The position numbers were made by a program, and so were the translations under genes. A stretch of DNA of 64,000 nucleotides, taken from positions 2,294,001 through 2,358,000 of the forward strand of contig NZ_JAPEOX010000002.1 in the NCBI RefSeq assembly GCF_026340675.1. The letters are read 5' to 3'. A model generated the notes under the pieces. That model was not told the DNA's origin. It ran no database searches and saw only the letters and a program-made list of their open reading frames with translations. Source of the stretch: Streptomyces sp. NBC_01264. GTDB taxonomy: Bacteria > Actinomycetota > Actinomycetes > Streptomycetales > Streptomycetaceae. Positions within the stretch are counted from its first letter, which is position 1. Every line of letters begins with the position of its first letter. Below, in pieces: positions 52,506-61,400 of the stretch.

Positions 52506-53495
52506 ATGCTCACGTTGAACGAGGCCGTGGAAGCGGCGCGCCCCTACCTTGCACGGGCATTCGCCCACGAACCGTGGGCAGTCGTGGTCCAGCCGCAGTT
52601 CAGCGAGGAAGTCGAGCCGGCCTGGATCATCAGGTACGACACGCAGCAGGGCATCGACGCGACCGGTGGGGCGGCCGGGCCTCTCACGAGGATGGTCCTC
52701 GTCCCCAAGGACGGCTCCCCGGTGCGCTTCCCTCCCTCGCACCTCCCCCTGGACGAGTATCTCGCCTACGTCCGGCACGGCGGCTGGGACACCGCCGGCC
52801 TGGCGAGGACAGTGCGTGCCGAGCCCTGGCAGATGGCCGTGGAATGGCTGCTCGCCACCTATCGCGGCCTGGTCGAGCTGGCGAGCATCGACCCGGTCGC
52901 GGAGGACGCCGGCACATGGCTGTTCGCGTGTCAGGCGATCGGGCGGCCCGGATATCCACCGACCCCGCTGCTGGCCGCCTCCCTGGTGGTGCCCAAGGAT
53001 CTCGGGGTGCCGTTCCATCCTGCGGCCGATGACCCCTGGGGCGATGCCGCGGCATACACGCAGAACCGGGTGGAGCGCGATCCGGAGAGGCAGGCGCGGC
53101 GACTGAACTCGCGTGGATGCGTGGTCACGGTGGCCGCTGCGATCGCGGGCCTGCCGTCCTCACCGCTGCCGTGGCAGCCGGCTCACGAGGCGCCGGGGTG
53201 GTGGCAGTTGCTGCTACGGCGCCACTTCCCCACGGCGGAGCAGTTGCGGTGCGCCGACTGGAACGAGGTGATCGCACAAGCCGGGAAGGGCGGGCCCGGC
53301 ACGCAGGGCGTGGTGTGGGTGCGGCGGGCGATCCGCGGAACCGAGGTCAGCGGCCACCTCGTGTACGCGCACAACAACGGAACGGTGGTGTTCCTGGACG
53401 GGATGACCGGTGGACTGGCGCGGCTGGACACTGCCGGGCTGCGGGAGCTGGTCTTCGCCCGGGTGACGGCCGGGGGTTCCCCTGGCGGCTGGTGA
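52506..53495 (+). CDS. YrhB-like protein with papain-fold (toxin glutamine deamidase-like) C-terminus
   Basis: 329 residues. The first 95 resemble the YrhB/Imm35-type domain (AWIIRYDTQQ, then PLDEYLAYV). Residues 200-320 look like the Streptomyces papain-fold toxin domain: Cys205 in NSRGCVVTVAAAIAGLP, His284 in VSGHLVYAHNNGTVVFLDG and Asp298, a Cys-His-Asp layout. That would make it a deamidase or protease-like effector, or an inactive intracellular homologue, since no secretion signal is visible. ATG 52506 has AGGAA about 6 nt upstream. The RHS scrap just upstream ties it to polymorphic-toxin turnover. The function call is tentative. Confidence 0.65.
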   Translation: MLTLNEAVEAARPYLARAFAHEPWAVVVQPQFSEEVEPAWIIRYDTQQGIDATGGAAGPLTRMVLVPKDGSPVRFPPSHLPLDEYLAYVRHGGWDTAGLARTVRAEPWQMAVEWLLATYRGLVELASIDPVAEDAGTWLFACQAIGRPGYPPTPLLAASLVVPKDLGVPFHPAADDPWGDAAAYTQNRVERDPERQARRLNSRGCVVTVAAAIAGLPSSPLPWQPAHEAPGWWQLLLRRHFPTAEQLRCADWNEVIAQAGKGGPGTQGVVWVRRAIRGTEVSGHLVYAHNNGTVVFLDGMTGGLARLDTAGLRELVFARVTAGGSPGGW

Positions 53496-53512
53496 CCTCG
53501 CGGCAGCCCGGA

Positions 53513-54754
53513 TCAAGGGCGAGGCGACGGGACCGGGACGGCGGCGGTCAGGACGGCACCCTCTCCGGGCGCCGACTCGATGGTCAGGGTCCCGCCGAGC
53601 TGGTGTATCCGGGCCCGCATCGCCGGGACGCCGTGTCCGCGCACGCCGGACGGGGCCTCGGGGAGGGCTGCGGGGTCGAACCCGTGTCCGTTGTCGGCCA
53701 CGTCGAGGACGACCTGGTCGTCGAGCCGGGTGAGGGTGAGCGCGGCGGTGGTGGCACCGGAGTGCTCCCGTACGTTGGCCAGCGCGCCCTGTGCGATGCG
53801 CAGCAGCGCGGACTGCACGCGTTCCGGCAGCGGGGTGACGCGCCCGCCCGCGTCGATGTGGACGCGCACCGTGAGTCCGGCGCCGGACTCCCGTTCGGCG
53901 AGGGCGTGCAGCGCGGCGTCGAGGCCGCCGCCGTGGGCGAGGTCGGCAGGTGCGAGGTCGTGCACGAAGTGGCGGGCCTCGGCGAGGTTGAGCTCGGCGA
54001 TGGACGCGGCGGTACGGACGTGGCCACGGGCCTTGGCCGGGTTGCTGTCCCAGATCCGCTCGGCCGCCTGGAGCAGCATCCGCTGGCTCGACAGGCCCTG
54101 GGCGAGCGTGTCGTGGATCTCCATGGACAGCCGTTGGCGTTCGGCGAGGGTGCCTTCGCGGCGCTCGGTGGCGGCGAGCTCGCGGCGGGTGCGGACGAGG
54201 TCGTCGATGAGGGCGTGCTGGCGGGCCGCTTGCCGCTGCATGTGGAGGAAGACGGCGGTGGTGAGCGCCGCGACGGCGGCCGGTCCGATCACCAGGTCGA
54301 GGTTGAAGCGGGGGGCCAGCGTCAGCTGCGCGAAGATCACGAAGAGCGTGAGGAACGCGACGAGGGCGTACGCGGCGACGGGCGGCAGGGTGCGCAGCGC
54401 GGAGTAGAAAAGGGGGACCGCGGCCCACGCGAAGCTGGGCGCGAGGAGGACGAGGACGGCCCACGCGGTGACGACCATGCCCAGCCAGGCGAGCCGGGGG
54501 GCCGGAGGCCAGGGCGTGCCGCCACGGCCCGGGTGCGCCTTGACCTCCGTGGCGGGGCCGAGCAGGTAGAGGACCGCGAGCACGACGGCGAGGGCGATCA
54601 CCCAGGGGGCGCGGGCCTCCTGGGTGTGGCGCTGGACGAAACGGACCATCGAGGTACCGACCAGCACGAAGAAGGTGACGCGCATGACCAGCGCCAGCCA
54701 CCGGTCGTCCGGATCGCCGCCGGAGCCGGAGGGGTCGCTGGGGTCGAGCCGCAC
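53513..54754 (-). CDS. NarL-type sensor histidine kinase (SenS-like)
   Basis: 413 residues: five to six helices in the first 190, then HisKA_3 with the phospho-site in RLSMEIHDTLAQGLSSQRML and HATPase_c with NVREHSGAT, DNGHGFDP and GVRGHGVPAMRARI. It is divergent from an HbpS-like gene, the arrangement of SenS with HbpS in S. reticuli, where it senses iron and redox stress. GTG 54754 has AAGAGG 5 nt upstream. The cognate regulator senR, normally just downstream, is absent: a convergent gene ends 17 bp away. Confidence 0.82.
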   Translation of the reverse strand: MRLDPSDPSGSGGDPDDRWLALVMRVTFFVLVGTSMVRFVQRHTQEARAPWVIALAVVLAVLYLLGPATEVKAHPGRGGTPWPPAPRLAWLGMVVTAWAVLVLLAPSFAWAAVPLFYSALRTLPPVAAYALVAFLTLFVIFAQLTLAPRFNLDLVIGPAAVAALTTAVFLHMQRQAARQHALIDDLVRTRRELAATERREGTLAERQRLSMEIHDTLAQGLSSQRMLLQAAERIWDSNPAKARGHVRTAASIAELNLAEARHFVHDLAPADLAHGGGLDAALHALAERESGAGLTVRVHIDAGGRVTPLPERVQSALLRIAQGALANVREHSGATTAALTLTRLDDQVVLDVADNGHGFDPAALPEAPSGVRGHGVPAMRARIHQLGGTLTIESAPGEGAVLTAAVPVPSPRP

Positions 54755-54980
54755 GTGCACCTCTTGACATAGGGGCCCCGAACTGGACAAACAGTCACAT
54801 TATCACCGAGTGGGGCCGTACCGGGGTCGACCGATCGGATGACCCGCGTGTCCGCTCTCCTGCCCACCGGACGCACCCGGCCAGCCGACCGGTCGGGGCC
54901 GCCGCCGGGCCCAGGATTGATCTCAGAGCGGGGCGGCCGGAACGGACCGCCCCCCACCCCTCATCAAGGAGCCGGTCCAC

Positions 54981-55562
54981 ATGAAGCAGGTCAAGAAGGT
55001 CTCCCAGCGCACCCGTGCCATCGCCGGCGGCGCCCTGGTCGCGGCCCTCGCCCTCGGCGGCTTCGGCGCCTACGCCGCCAGCGCCGCTCCGGTCCAGACC
55101 CCGGCCCCCGCCCCGGCCGCGCAGGCCGATGCGAAGACGGACGCCAAGAACAAGAACCTGACCCAGTCGACCCACCTGAGCATCGACGCCGCCACGAAGG
55201 CCGCCCGGACGGCGCTCGACGCCGCGAAGAAGGAGAACCAGCGCGTCACCGTCGCGGTGGTGGACCGCAACGGCAACACCATCGTCACGCTGCGCGGCGA
55301 CGGCGCCGGACCGCAGTCCTACGAGGCCGCCCAGCGCAAGGCCTACACCGCCGTGTCCTGGAACGCCCCCACCTCCGTACTGGCCGGCCGCCTCGCCCAG
55401 ACGCCGACCCTGAAGGACATCCCCGGCACCCTCTTCCTCGGCGGCGGCGCCCCGGTCACCGCGAAGAACGCCCCGATCGCGGGCATCGGTGTCGCGGGCG
55501 CGCCCTCCGGCGACCTGGACGAGAAGTTCGCCCAGGCCGGTGTCGCGGCGCTGAACAAGTAG
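54981..55562 (+). CDS. HbpS-like (GlcG/DUF336) haem-binding secreted protein
   Basis: 193 residues: signal peptide (about 1-36, RTRAIAGGALVAALALGGFG then AYAASA), a Pro/Ala linker and a GlcG/HbpS domain (about 60-190) with THLSIDAATKAARTALDAAK, VTVAVVDRNGNTIVTLRGDG, SYEAAQRKAYTA, then IPGTLFLGGGAPV and IAGIGVAGAPSGDLDEKFAQ. HbpS binds haem and iron and modulates SenS. ATG 54981 has AAGGAG 9 nt upstream. The final 18 codon bases are tandemly duplicated just past the stop (55542-55559 and 55562-55579), a small replication slip. Confidence 0.88.
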   Translation: MKQVKKVSQRTRAIAGGALVAALALGGFGAYAASAAPVQTPAPAPAAQADAKTDAKNKNLTQSTHLSIDAATKAARTALDAAKKENQRVTVAVVDRNGNTIVTLRGDGAGPQSYEAAQRKAYTAVSWNAPTSVLAGRLAQTPTLKDIPGTLFLGGGAPVTAKNAPIAGIGVAGAPSGDLDEKFAQAGVAALNK

Positions 55563-55633
55563 TCGCGGCTCTGAACAAGGAGCCGTGCGAGCCTGACGGC
55601 GCGCGTCACCCCGACCACCCGAGGAGGACCCCC

Positions 55634-56230
55634 ATGCCCCCTGCCGACCCGACCCTGCTGGCCGCCGCCGGCTCGGGCGACGCCGACGCCGTGAGCGCGG
55701 CGCTCGCCGCGGGCGCCGACATCGAGGCCTACGACGAACACCGCCGCACCCCGCTCCTGCTCGCCGCCCTCGGCGACCACGTGGCGGCGGCCGAGGTCCT
55801 CGTCGCCGCCGGCGCCGACCCGAACGCCCAGGACGAACGCGACGACAGCCCCTGGCTGGTCACCGGCGTCACCGGCAGCGTCCGCATGATGCGCACCCTG
55901 CTCCCGGCCCGCCCCGACCTCGCCCGGCGCAACCGCTTCGGCGGCATCGCCCTGATCCCCGCCGCCGAACGCGGCCACGTCGACTACGTGCGGGCCCTGC
56001 TCCGGGAAACCGAAATCGACGTCGACCACGTCAACCGGCTCGGCTGGACCGCACTGCTCGAAGCCGTCATCCTCGGCGACGGCGGCCGCGCGCACCAGGA
56101 GATCGTGGAACTGCTGATCACCGCCGGCGCCACCGCGCACCTTCCGGACGGCGACGGCGTGACCCCGCTCGAACACGCGGAACGCCGCGGCTTCACGCAG
56201 ATCGCCGGCCTGCTCAGGTCCGTACGGTAG
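55634..56230 (+). CDS. Ankyrin-repeat protein
   Basis: 198 residues made of about five ankyrin repeats: LAAAGSGDADAVSAALAAGA, TPLLLAALGDHVAAAEVLVA, DLARRNRFGGIALIPAAERG, GWTALLEAVILGDGG and TPLEHAERRGFTQIAGLL. Cytosolic protein-protein interaction scaffold; in bacteria such proteins often partner catalases or redox enzymes. ATG 55634 has GAGGAGG 6 nt upstream. It follows the HbpS-like gene by 71 bp on the same strand, so coexpression is likely. Confidence 0.88.
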   Translation: MPPADPTLLAAAGSGDADAVSAALAAGADIEAYDEHRRTPLLLAALGDHVAAAEVLVAAGADPNAQDERDDSPWLVTGVTGSVRMMRTLLPARPDLARRNRFGGIALIPAAERGHVDYVRALLRETEIDVDHVNRLGWTALLEAVILGDGGRAHQEIVELLITAGATAHLPDGDGVTPLEHAERRGFTQIAGLLRSVR

Positions 56231-56310
56231 GAACGACCACGCATGGTGATCGGCGGCGGGCTCCACGGTACGGAGGCACTGCCGCCGGTACCGTCCCGCC
56301 CCGCCCCGGG

Positions 56311-56751
56311 TCACACGGGGCGGTCCTCGAAACGGTGCACGACGATCCAGTAGTCGTCGTCCTCCTCGGTGAGGGCGCACAGTCGTCGGCCGTCCGGGGA
56401 CATCGCGATGACCATGGATCCGGCCCCGGGTGCGAGGGCGGCGGAGAGCGCGGTGCGCGAGGTGCGGCGCACCCGGACCCAGTCGCGACCGGCCCCCTGG
56501 ACCAGGAAGCAGCCCTCCCCATCGATGACGGCAGCGTTCCGCGCGTGCTCCAGCCACAGCCGGTCGGCCTCCACCAACGCCCCCGGCGCCGAGCGCGGCA
56601 CGGTGGCCAGCGGGACCACCTCGATGTTGACGACGACCTGGAAGGCCCGCGCGTACGAGGGCAGCCCCTCGGCGATGCCCTGCGCCACAGTCTCCAGCCC
56701 GGCCTTCGCCAGTTGCGGCGCCGGCGCGCTCCCGCTCTGCTCGTCTCTCAC
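56311..56751 (-). CDS. Hypothetical protein
   Basis: 146 residues from GTG 56751: GLPSYARAFQVVVNIEVVPL, WLEHARNAAVIDGEGCFLVQ, a DWVRVRRTSRTALSAALAPG segment and ALTEEDDDYWIVVHRF. Alternating hydrophobic strands suggest a small beta-rich domain. I do not recognise the family. The position within a run of single small genes before the RHS island leaves open an immunity or housekeeping role. Confidence 0.55.
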   Translation of the reverse strand: MRDEQSGSAPAPQLAKAGLETVAQGIAEGLPSYARAFQVVVNIEVVPLATVPRSAPGALVEADRLWLEHARNAAVIDGEGCFLVQGAGRDWVRVRRTSRTALSAALAPGAGSMVIAMSPDGRRLCALTEEDDDYWIVVHRFEDRPV

Positions 56752-56861
56752 CCTCGGCCACCGCTCTCGTAGAACAGGTGATGGTCGCCGCCATCTTCGT
56801 TGATCTTGGCGTAGCGTTCCACCTCCTTGTCATTGCTTCCGTCCCAGCGAGTGAGGATCGC

Positions 56862-57959
56862 GTGCCCCGCACCACACCGCCCCGCCCGGTCGACGCCGAG
56901 GCCCGGTTCCCGGACCTCGCCGACCACCGCCGTACCAGCACGCGCCTCCACCCGCGCCCCGGCTCCCCGACGGCCGGCGACAGCTCGGTGGCCGGCCCGC
57001 TCCTGTGGCCCGCCGGCGAACCGTGGCCCGTGTGCACCGCCGTCCATCCCAAGGGCAGCGGGCACCGTCTGTCGGACGTGCGCCTCCAGCGGCAGATCCT
57101 CGACGGGGCATGGCACCGTCATCCCGGGTCGGGCCCCACCGATACGGAACGCGCGGTCTTGGACACCCTCCGGCCAGGACCGCACGCCCCGCAGATCGCG
57201 GACGCCGACCCGATTCCGCTGCTCGCCGCCGCGCAGCTCTTCGCCCGCGACGTCCCCGACCTGACCGGACCGGACGGTTGTGACCTGCTCCAGGTCCTCT
57301 GGTGTCCTTTCGAGGTGCACGGCCCCGACCGGACCATCGAGGTCGTGCTGAAGTGGCGGCGCTCCCAGGACGTGGGCGAGGCCCTCGACGTGAACCCTGA
57401 ACCCGTAGTGGTGGGCAGGGCCGAATGCGTTCCGAACACGTGCGTGCTCCACCCCGAGCAAGTGGTGGAGCACGAGTACGAGGGTCTGCTGGACGAGGGC
57501 CTTCAGGAGGCCATCAACGTGTGGGAGGTGGGAGACGAAGAAGAGGACGAAGAGGACGACGACGCCGTCGGCTTCTCCGCCCCCTCCCGCTCCGCCACGT
57601 ACGAGGAGTACGAGGCCGCCATGGCCGCCGCGCGCGCGGACGAGGCCGACGAGGTGACCTACCGGGGCGATCTGTCCATCGCACCCGGCTGGAAGGTCGG
57701 CGGCTTCGCCTCCTGGCACCTCACGGACCCGACGCCCATCGCTTGCGGAGTCTGCGGAGCACCCATGCCTCCCCTGCTCACCGTGGACGTCAGCGAATGG
57801 GACGGAGCCTCCGAGAGCTGGATCCCCCTGGAGGACCAGGACTCCCTACCGGACAGCCGGATCAGCGACCCGACCGGCGTCTACCTCGGCCGCGGCCTCA
57901 TGCGAATCCACACCTGCCCCACCACTCCGACGCACCCGCACCGGCTCAGCTTCCAGTAG
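56862..57959 (+). CDS. YwqG/DUF1963-like protein
   Basis: 365 residues. GPLLWPAGEPWPVC near 50, PIPLLAAAQLFARDVPDL, then LLQVLWCPFEVHG and WKVGGFASWHLTDPTPIACG with a CGVC pair give the usual pattern of DUF1963/YwqG-type Streptomyces proteins. An acidic low-complexity stretch (VGDEEEDEEDDDAVGF) lies in the middle. Function unknown. GTG 56862 has GAGG 6 nt upstream. It ends 21 bp before a copy of the thymidine kinase 3' end. Confidence 0.75.
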   Translation: MPRTTPPRPVDAEARFPDLADHRRTSTRLHPRPGSPTAGDSSVAGPLLWPAGEPWPVCTAVHPKGSGHRLSDVRLQRQILDGAWHRHPGSGPTDTERAVLDTLRPGPHAPQIADADPIPLLAAAQLFARDVPDLTGPDGCDLLQVLWCPFEVHGPDRTIEVVLKWRRSQDVGEALDVNPEPVVVGRAECVPNTCVLHPEQVVEHEYEGLLDEGLQEAINVWEVGDEEEDEEDDDAVGFSAPSRSATYEEYEAAMAAARADEADEVTYRGDLSIAPGWKVGGFASWHLTDPTPIACGVCGAPMPPLLTVDVSEWDGASESWIPLEDQDSLPDSRISDPTGVYLGRGLMRIHTCPTTPTHPHRLSFQ

Positions 57960-57980
57960 GAGGCGCGTACCGCCCGGCGT

Positions 57981-58005
57981 TCAGGCGTGGTTGACCGGGA
58001 GGACG
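57981..58005. repeat. Direct repeat, distal copy of the thymidine kinase 3' end
   Basis: Matches 63632-63656 at 24 of 25 bases in the same orientation. The other copy is the last eight codons and stop of the thymidine kinase gene. The two copies bound the RHS island (58006-63631). Confidence 0.7.
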
Positions 58006-58018
58006 GAGGAGGTAATCC

Positions 58019-58468
58019 TCACATCGTTCGGTTTGCTTCAGGTCCAGAGATCAGCGTTCGTGGATCGTCAATGTCAACCGTAATCTCGAACCCAGAGGTC
58101 GAGCTGAAGGTGGCGATGTTTCCGGATAGCTGGATCCGATCAAAAGGATTGGATTCCGTGAAGAACATCGCCCAGATGAGTGCACGGTCAACAGTCAACC
58201 GCGCAATGAACCCCTCGGACCCGTACGAGCCCTCTCCGCCCCACAACAGCCCCTTACTCCCCAGGTCTACTGCGGCCAGCCCATCGACCGAAGACACCCA
58301 AGACGGATCGATCTCCAGGATCTCATCCAGACCGAACGGGGCGAGCACCCTCAACCCGCTCGGCTCGTCGGAGTCGAGGTCAACATCATAGGAGCCCCCA
58401 TCCGCAAAATGCAGGGCGTCTCTGATGGGAAGCTCGAAATCTTCCCACAGGCGTTCGATCGCGGTCAT
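58019..58468 (-). CDS. Candidate immunity protein for the RHS toxin tip
   Basis: 149 residues, acidic, cytosolic: MTAIERLWEDFELPIRDALH, FADGGSYDVDLDSDEPSG, GLLWGGEGSYGSEGFI and GFEITVDIDDPRTLISGP. No family recognised. The ATG overlaps the RHS stop by 4 bp (ATGA), the classic place for an immunity gene, which is the whole basis of the call. Its codon use looks less GC-biased than housekeeping neighbours (AAT, AAA and GAA codons), as does the RHS tip, supporting transfer. Confidence 0.75.
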   Translation of the reverse strand: MTAIERLWEDFELPIRDALHFADGGSYDVDLDSDEPSGLRVLAPFGLDEILEIDPSWVSSVDGLAAVDLGSKGLLWGGEGSYGSEGFIARLTVDRALIWAMFFTESNPFDRIQLSGNIATFSSTSGFEITVDIDDPRTLISGPEANRTM

Positions 58469-61400
58469 TTTGGCTTACACTCCCCGTTGCGCACGTGCTG
58501 CGGCCTCTCCTGCAGTCCCGTCGGGGGGACCGGCTCACCTAGTTCATTTCTATTCCGCCCAGAATTCATTCGCCTCCTGAATTGCTCCGCCCATGTTCGT
58601 CCGGTTGTCGAATCGGGGTGAACCGCGTTCGGATCGACTCGCTCGATGATGACCGGCCTCCCCACCTCGCGCGCCGCATCAAGCCTGCGGTTGTCGTATG
58701 ACACCAGTTGGCCGTCTATTTCCATGACCTTCAAAGCCGTTCCGGGACGTTGCCAATCCCACTCCCCGGAGCGCATCTTCTCCACGTAGTCGTTCGGGGA
58801 AACGGTGCGTTGGGAGAAGTTCAGATCTTCGGGATTGGCCCATTCCGGCTCCCCGGCCAACCCTAGGTGGTCAGTCCAGCTGTGGGGATTACGAACATAC
58901 GCCACCGCATTAGGTGCCGGAACCAACCCGAGCGGGTCCGGTGTGGTGTAACGGGCGGTTTCTGGGTCGTAGTACCGAAAGTAGTTGTAGTTGAGGCCGG
59001 TTTCCTCGTCCGCGTACTGGCCTGGGAAGCGGAGCGGACAGTCCACCCCACCCTCTGAACCGGGGAGGGGAGTGCCCCAGATAGTGGTGCGGGATTGCCA
59101 CGCGAGGGCGCCGTCGGGCGTCACGAGTTCGATGGGCGTGCCGACGAGGTCCGTGACGATCGCGAGGAAGCGTGCGTCGAACTCGGACTGGGTGGTGGTG
59201 TCGGCGATGTCGAGTATCGAATGGGTGGTCTCGGGCCCAGCCTCGAGCGTCTGGCGTGTGGACTGGGATATCGGGCGGTGGGTACCCGGCGCGTAGTCCC
59301 ACGTCGTCGCCGTGCCGTCCGAGGCGAACTGCTCGGCCACCTGGGTGCCGTCCCACGTGAAGGTGAGGGGGGTGCCGTCCGGGCTGGTTTTGGATATGCG
59401 GCGGCCCAGGGGGTCGTAGGCGTAGGTCCATTCCTCGCCGTCCGGGGTGGTGGCCTTGGTGAGGCGGTTCTCCGGGTTCCAGGTGTACGTCCAGGTGCGA
59501 CTCTGGCCGTTGAGGAGCTTGCGGGTCTTGCGGATCAGACGGCCGGCGGCGTCGTGCTCGTAGGTGGTGCGGCCCGCCCGGCGGATGAGCGCGCCGTCGT
59601 AGGCCCGGTCTCCGGTCGCGGGGTGGTGCGGTGCTGCGGCCTGGGTCTGGTTGCCCGTGGAGTCATAGGCGTACTTCTCGCTCCAGCCGTGTGCCTGGAC
59701 GCCCGTCACCCGGCCCGCGGGATCCAGCGTGAAACGCCGTGTTCCGGTCGTGAGCTCCCGGATTTCGGTGAGGTAGCCGTCGGGGCGGTAAGCGCAGGTG
59801 CGGTGCTGGAGGATGCGGTCCGCTTCGGACTGGTGACGGGTGGCGAGGGTTTGCGTGGTGAGGCGGTCGCCCCTGTCCCAGGTCTGCGTGAGGGTGGTGT
59901 CGTCGCCGATGCGCCGTTCGGTCTCACGGCCGGCTGCGTCGTAGGCGAAGGCAATGCTTCCGTCGGCGCTGCTCAGCCTGGTAGGGCGACCCGCGGGGTC
60001 GTGGATCCACTCCGAGCACAGGCCGGAAGGAGTCGTGCGCTGGGTGCGGCGGCCCATGGCGTCGTACGCGTACGCGCTGATGCGTCCGTTGACCGTTTCC
60101 GAGACGACGCGGCCGACCGCGTCGTGTTCCCGGGTCAGTTCCGCGTCCGCGTTCGCCGCACAGAGCAGGGCGCCACTCGCGCCGTACGCGTAGGTCGTGA
60201 TGTCGCCGGTGGTCTCGTCGTGCTGGCTGACCATGCGCCCGAGCGCGTCGAGTGTGTAGCTCAGCCTTTCGCCCAGCGCGTTCGTCTGGGCCGTGAGGCG
60301 GCCTGCCGCGTCGCGTTCATACGTGCGCACAGCCCCGTTGAAGTCGGATTCCGCGACCAGACGGCCTGCCGCGTCGTACGTGTAATGCCACTGCTTGCCC
60401 TGGGGGTTGGTGACATCGATCAGGCGCAGCTCGGTGTCGTAGGCGAAGGAGTAGTGCGCGCCGTCGGGGTCGGTCCTCGTAGCGGGCTGGTCGAAGTAGG
60501 TATAGGTGTAGGTGGTGGTGTGCCCGGCCTCGTCCGTGTGGAGCACCAGGTTGCCTTCGGTATCCCACTGCCACACCTCGCGGGCGCCGTCCGGCCCCTC
60601 GCGCCAGGCGGGCATCCCCTCGATCGTCCAGCCGTGACGCGTGGTCTGGCCCAGTGCGTTGGTGACGGCGGTGACCTGGCCGTGCGGGCCCCGGCGCATG
60701 GAGGTGGTGCGCCCCACAGGGTCGGTTGTCCCGACCGGGAGACCCGCCGCGTCCGTGGTGATACGGGTGGTGTGGCCCAAAGGGTCCGTGACGGAGGTCA
60801 GGTGGCCCGACCTGTTGTAGCCGTAGCACGTGACGGCGCCGCTGGGGTCGGTGGTGGAGGTATGTGCCCCACGGTCGTCATACGTGTGGTGCCACACCGC
60901 GCCGCCCGGTGCGCGGGTCTCCAGCGGCAGGCCGCGGTCGTCATAGACGGTCCCGGCCACGGTGCCGTCGGGTCGCTCAACGGCGATCAGGCGGCCCTGG
61001 TCGTCGTAGCGGTAGCGCGTGGTGCGCCCCAGGGCGTCGGTGACGGCGATGGGGTGCCGATTGCTCTCGTCCCACTCCGTGCGGGTGGTGTTCCCCAGCG
61101 GGTCGGTGTACGCGGTGATCTTGTACGCCTCGTTGCAGACGTAGGCGCTGGTGTTGCCCTGTGAGTCGGTGTACCGGGTGGTCCGGGCGGCCGTGTCGTA
61201 GTGCATCCGACCGGACAGGATGCCGTCCGGGCCGATGCCGCGCAGGACACGGCCCCGGTGGTCGTAGACATAGCCGTACGACGTGCCGTTGCGGTCCGTC
61301 CACGACGTCACACGGTGTTCATCGTCGTATCGGTAACGCAAGGCTTTGCCGGTCGAGTTGAAGACCTCGATCAGGTTGCCCGCCGGGTCGTAGGCGTAGG

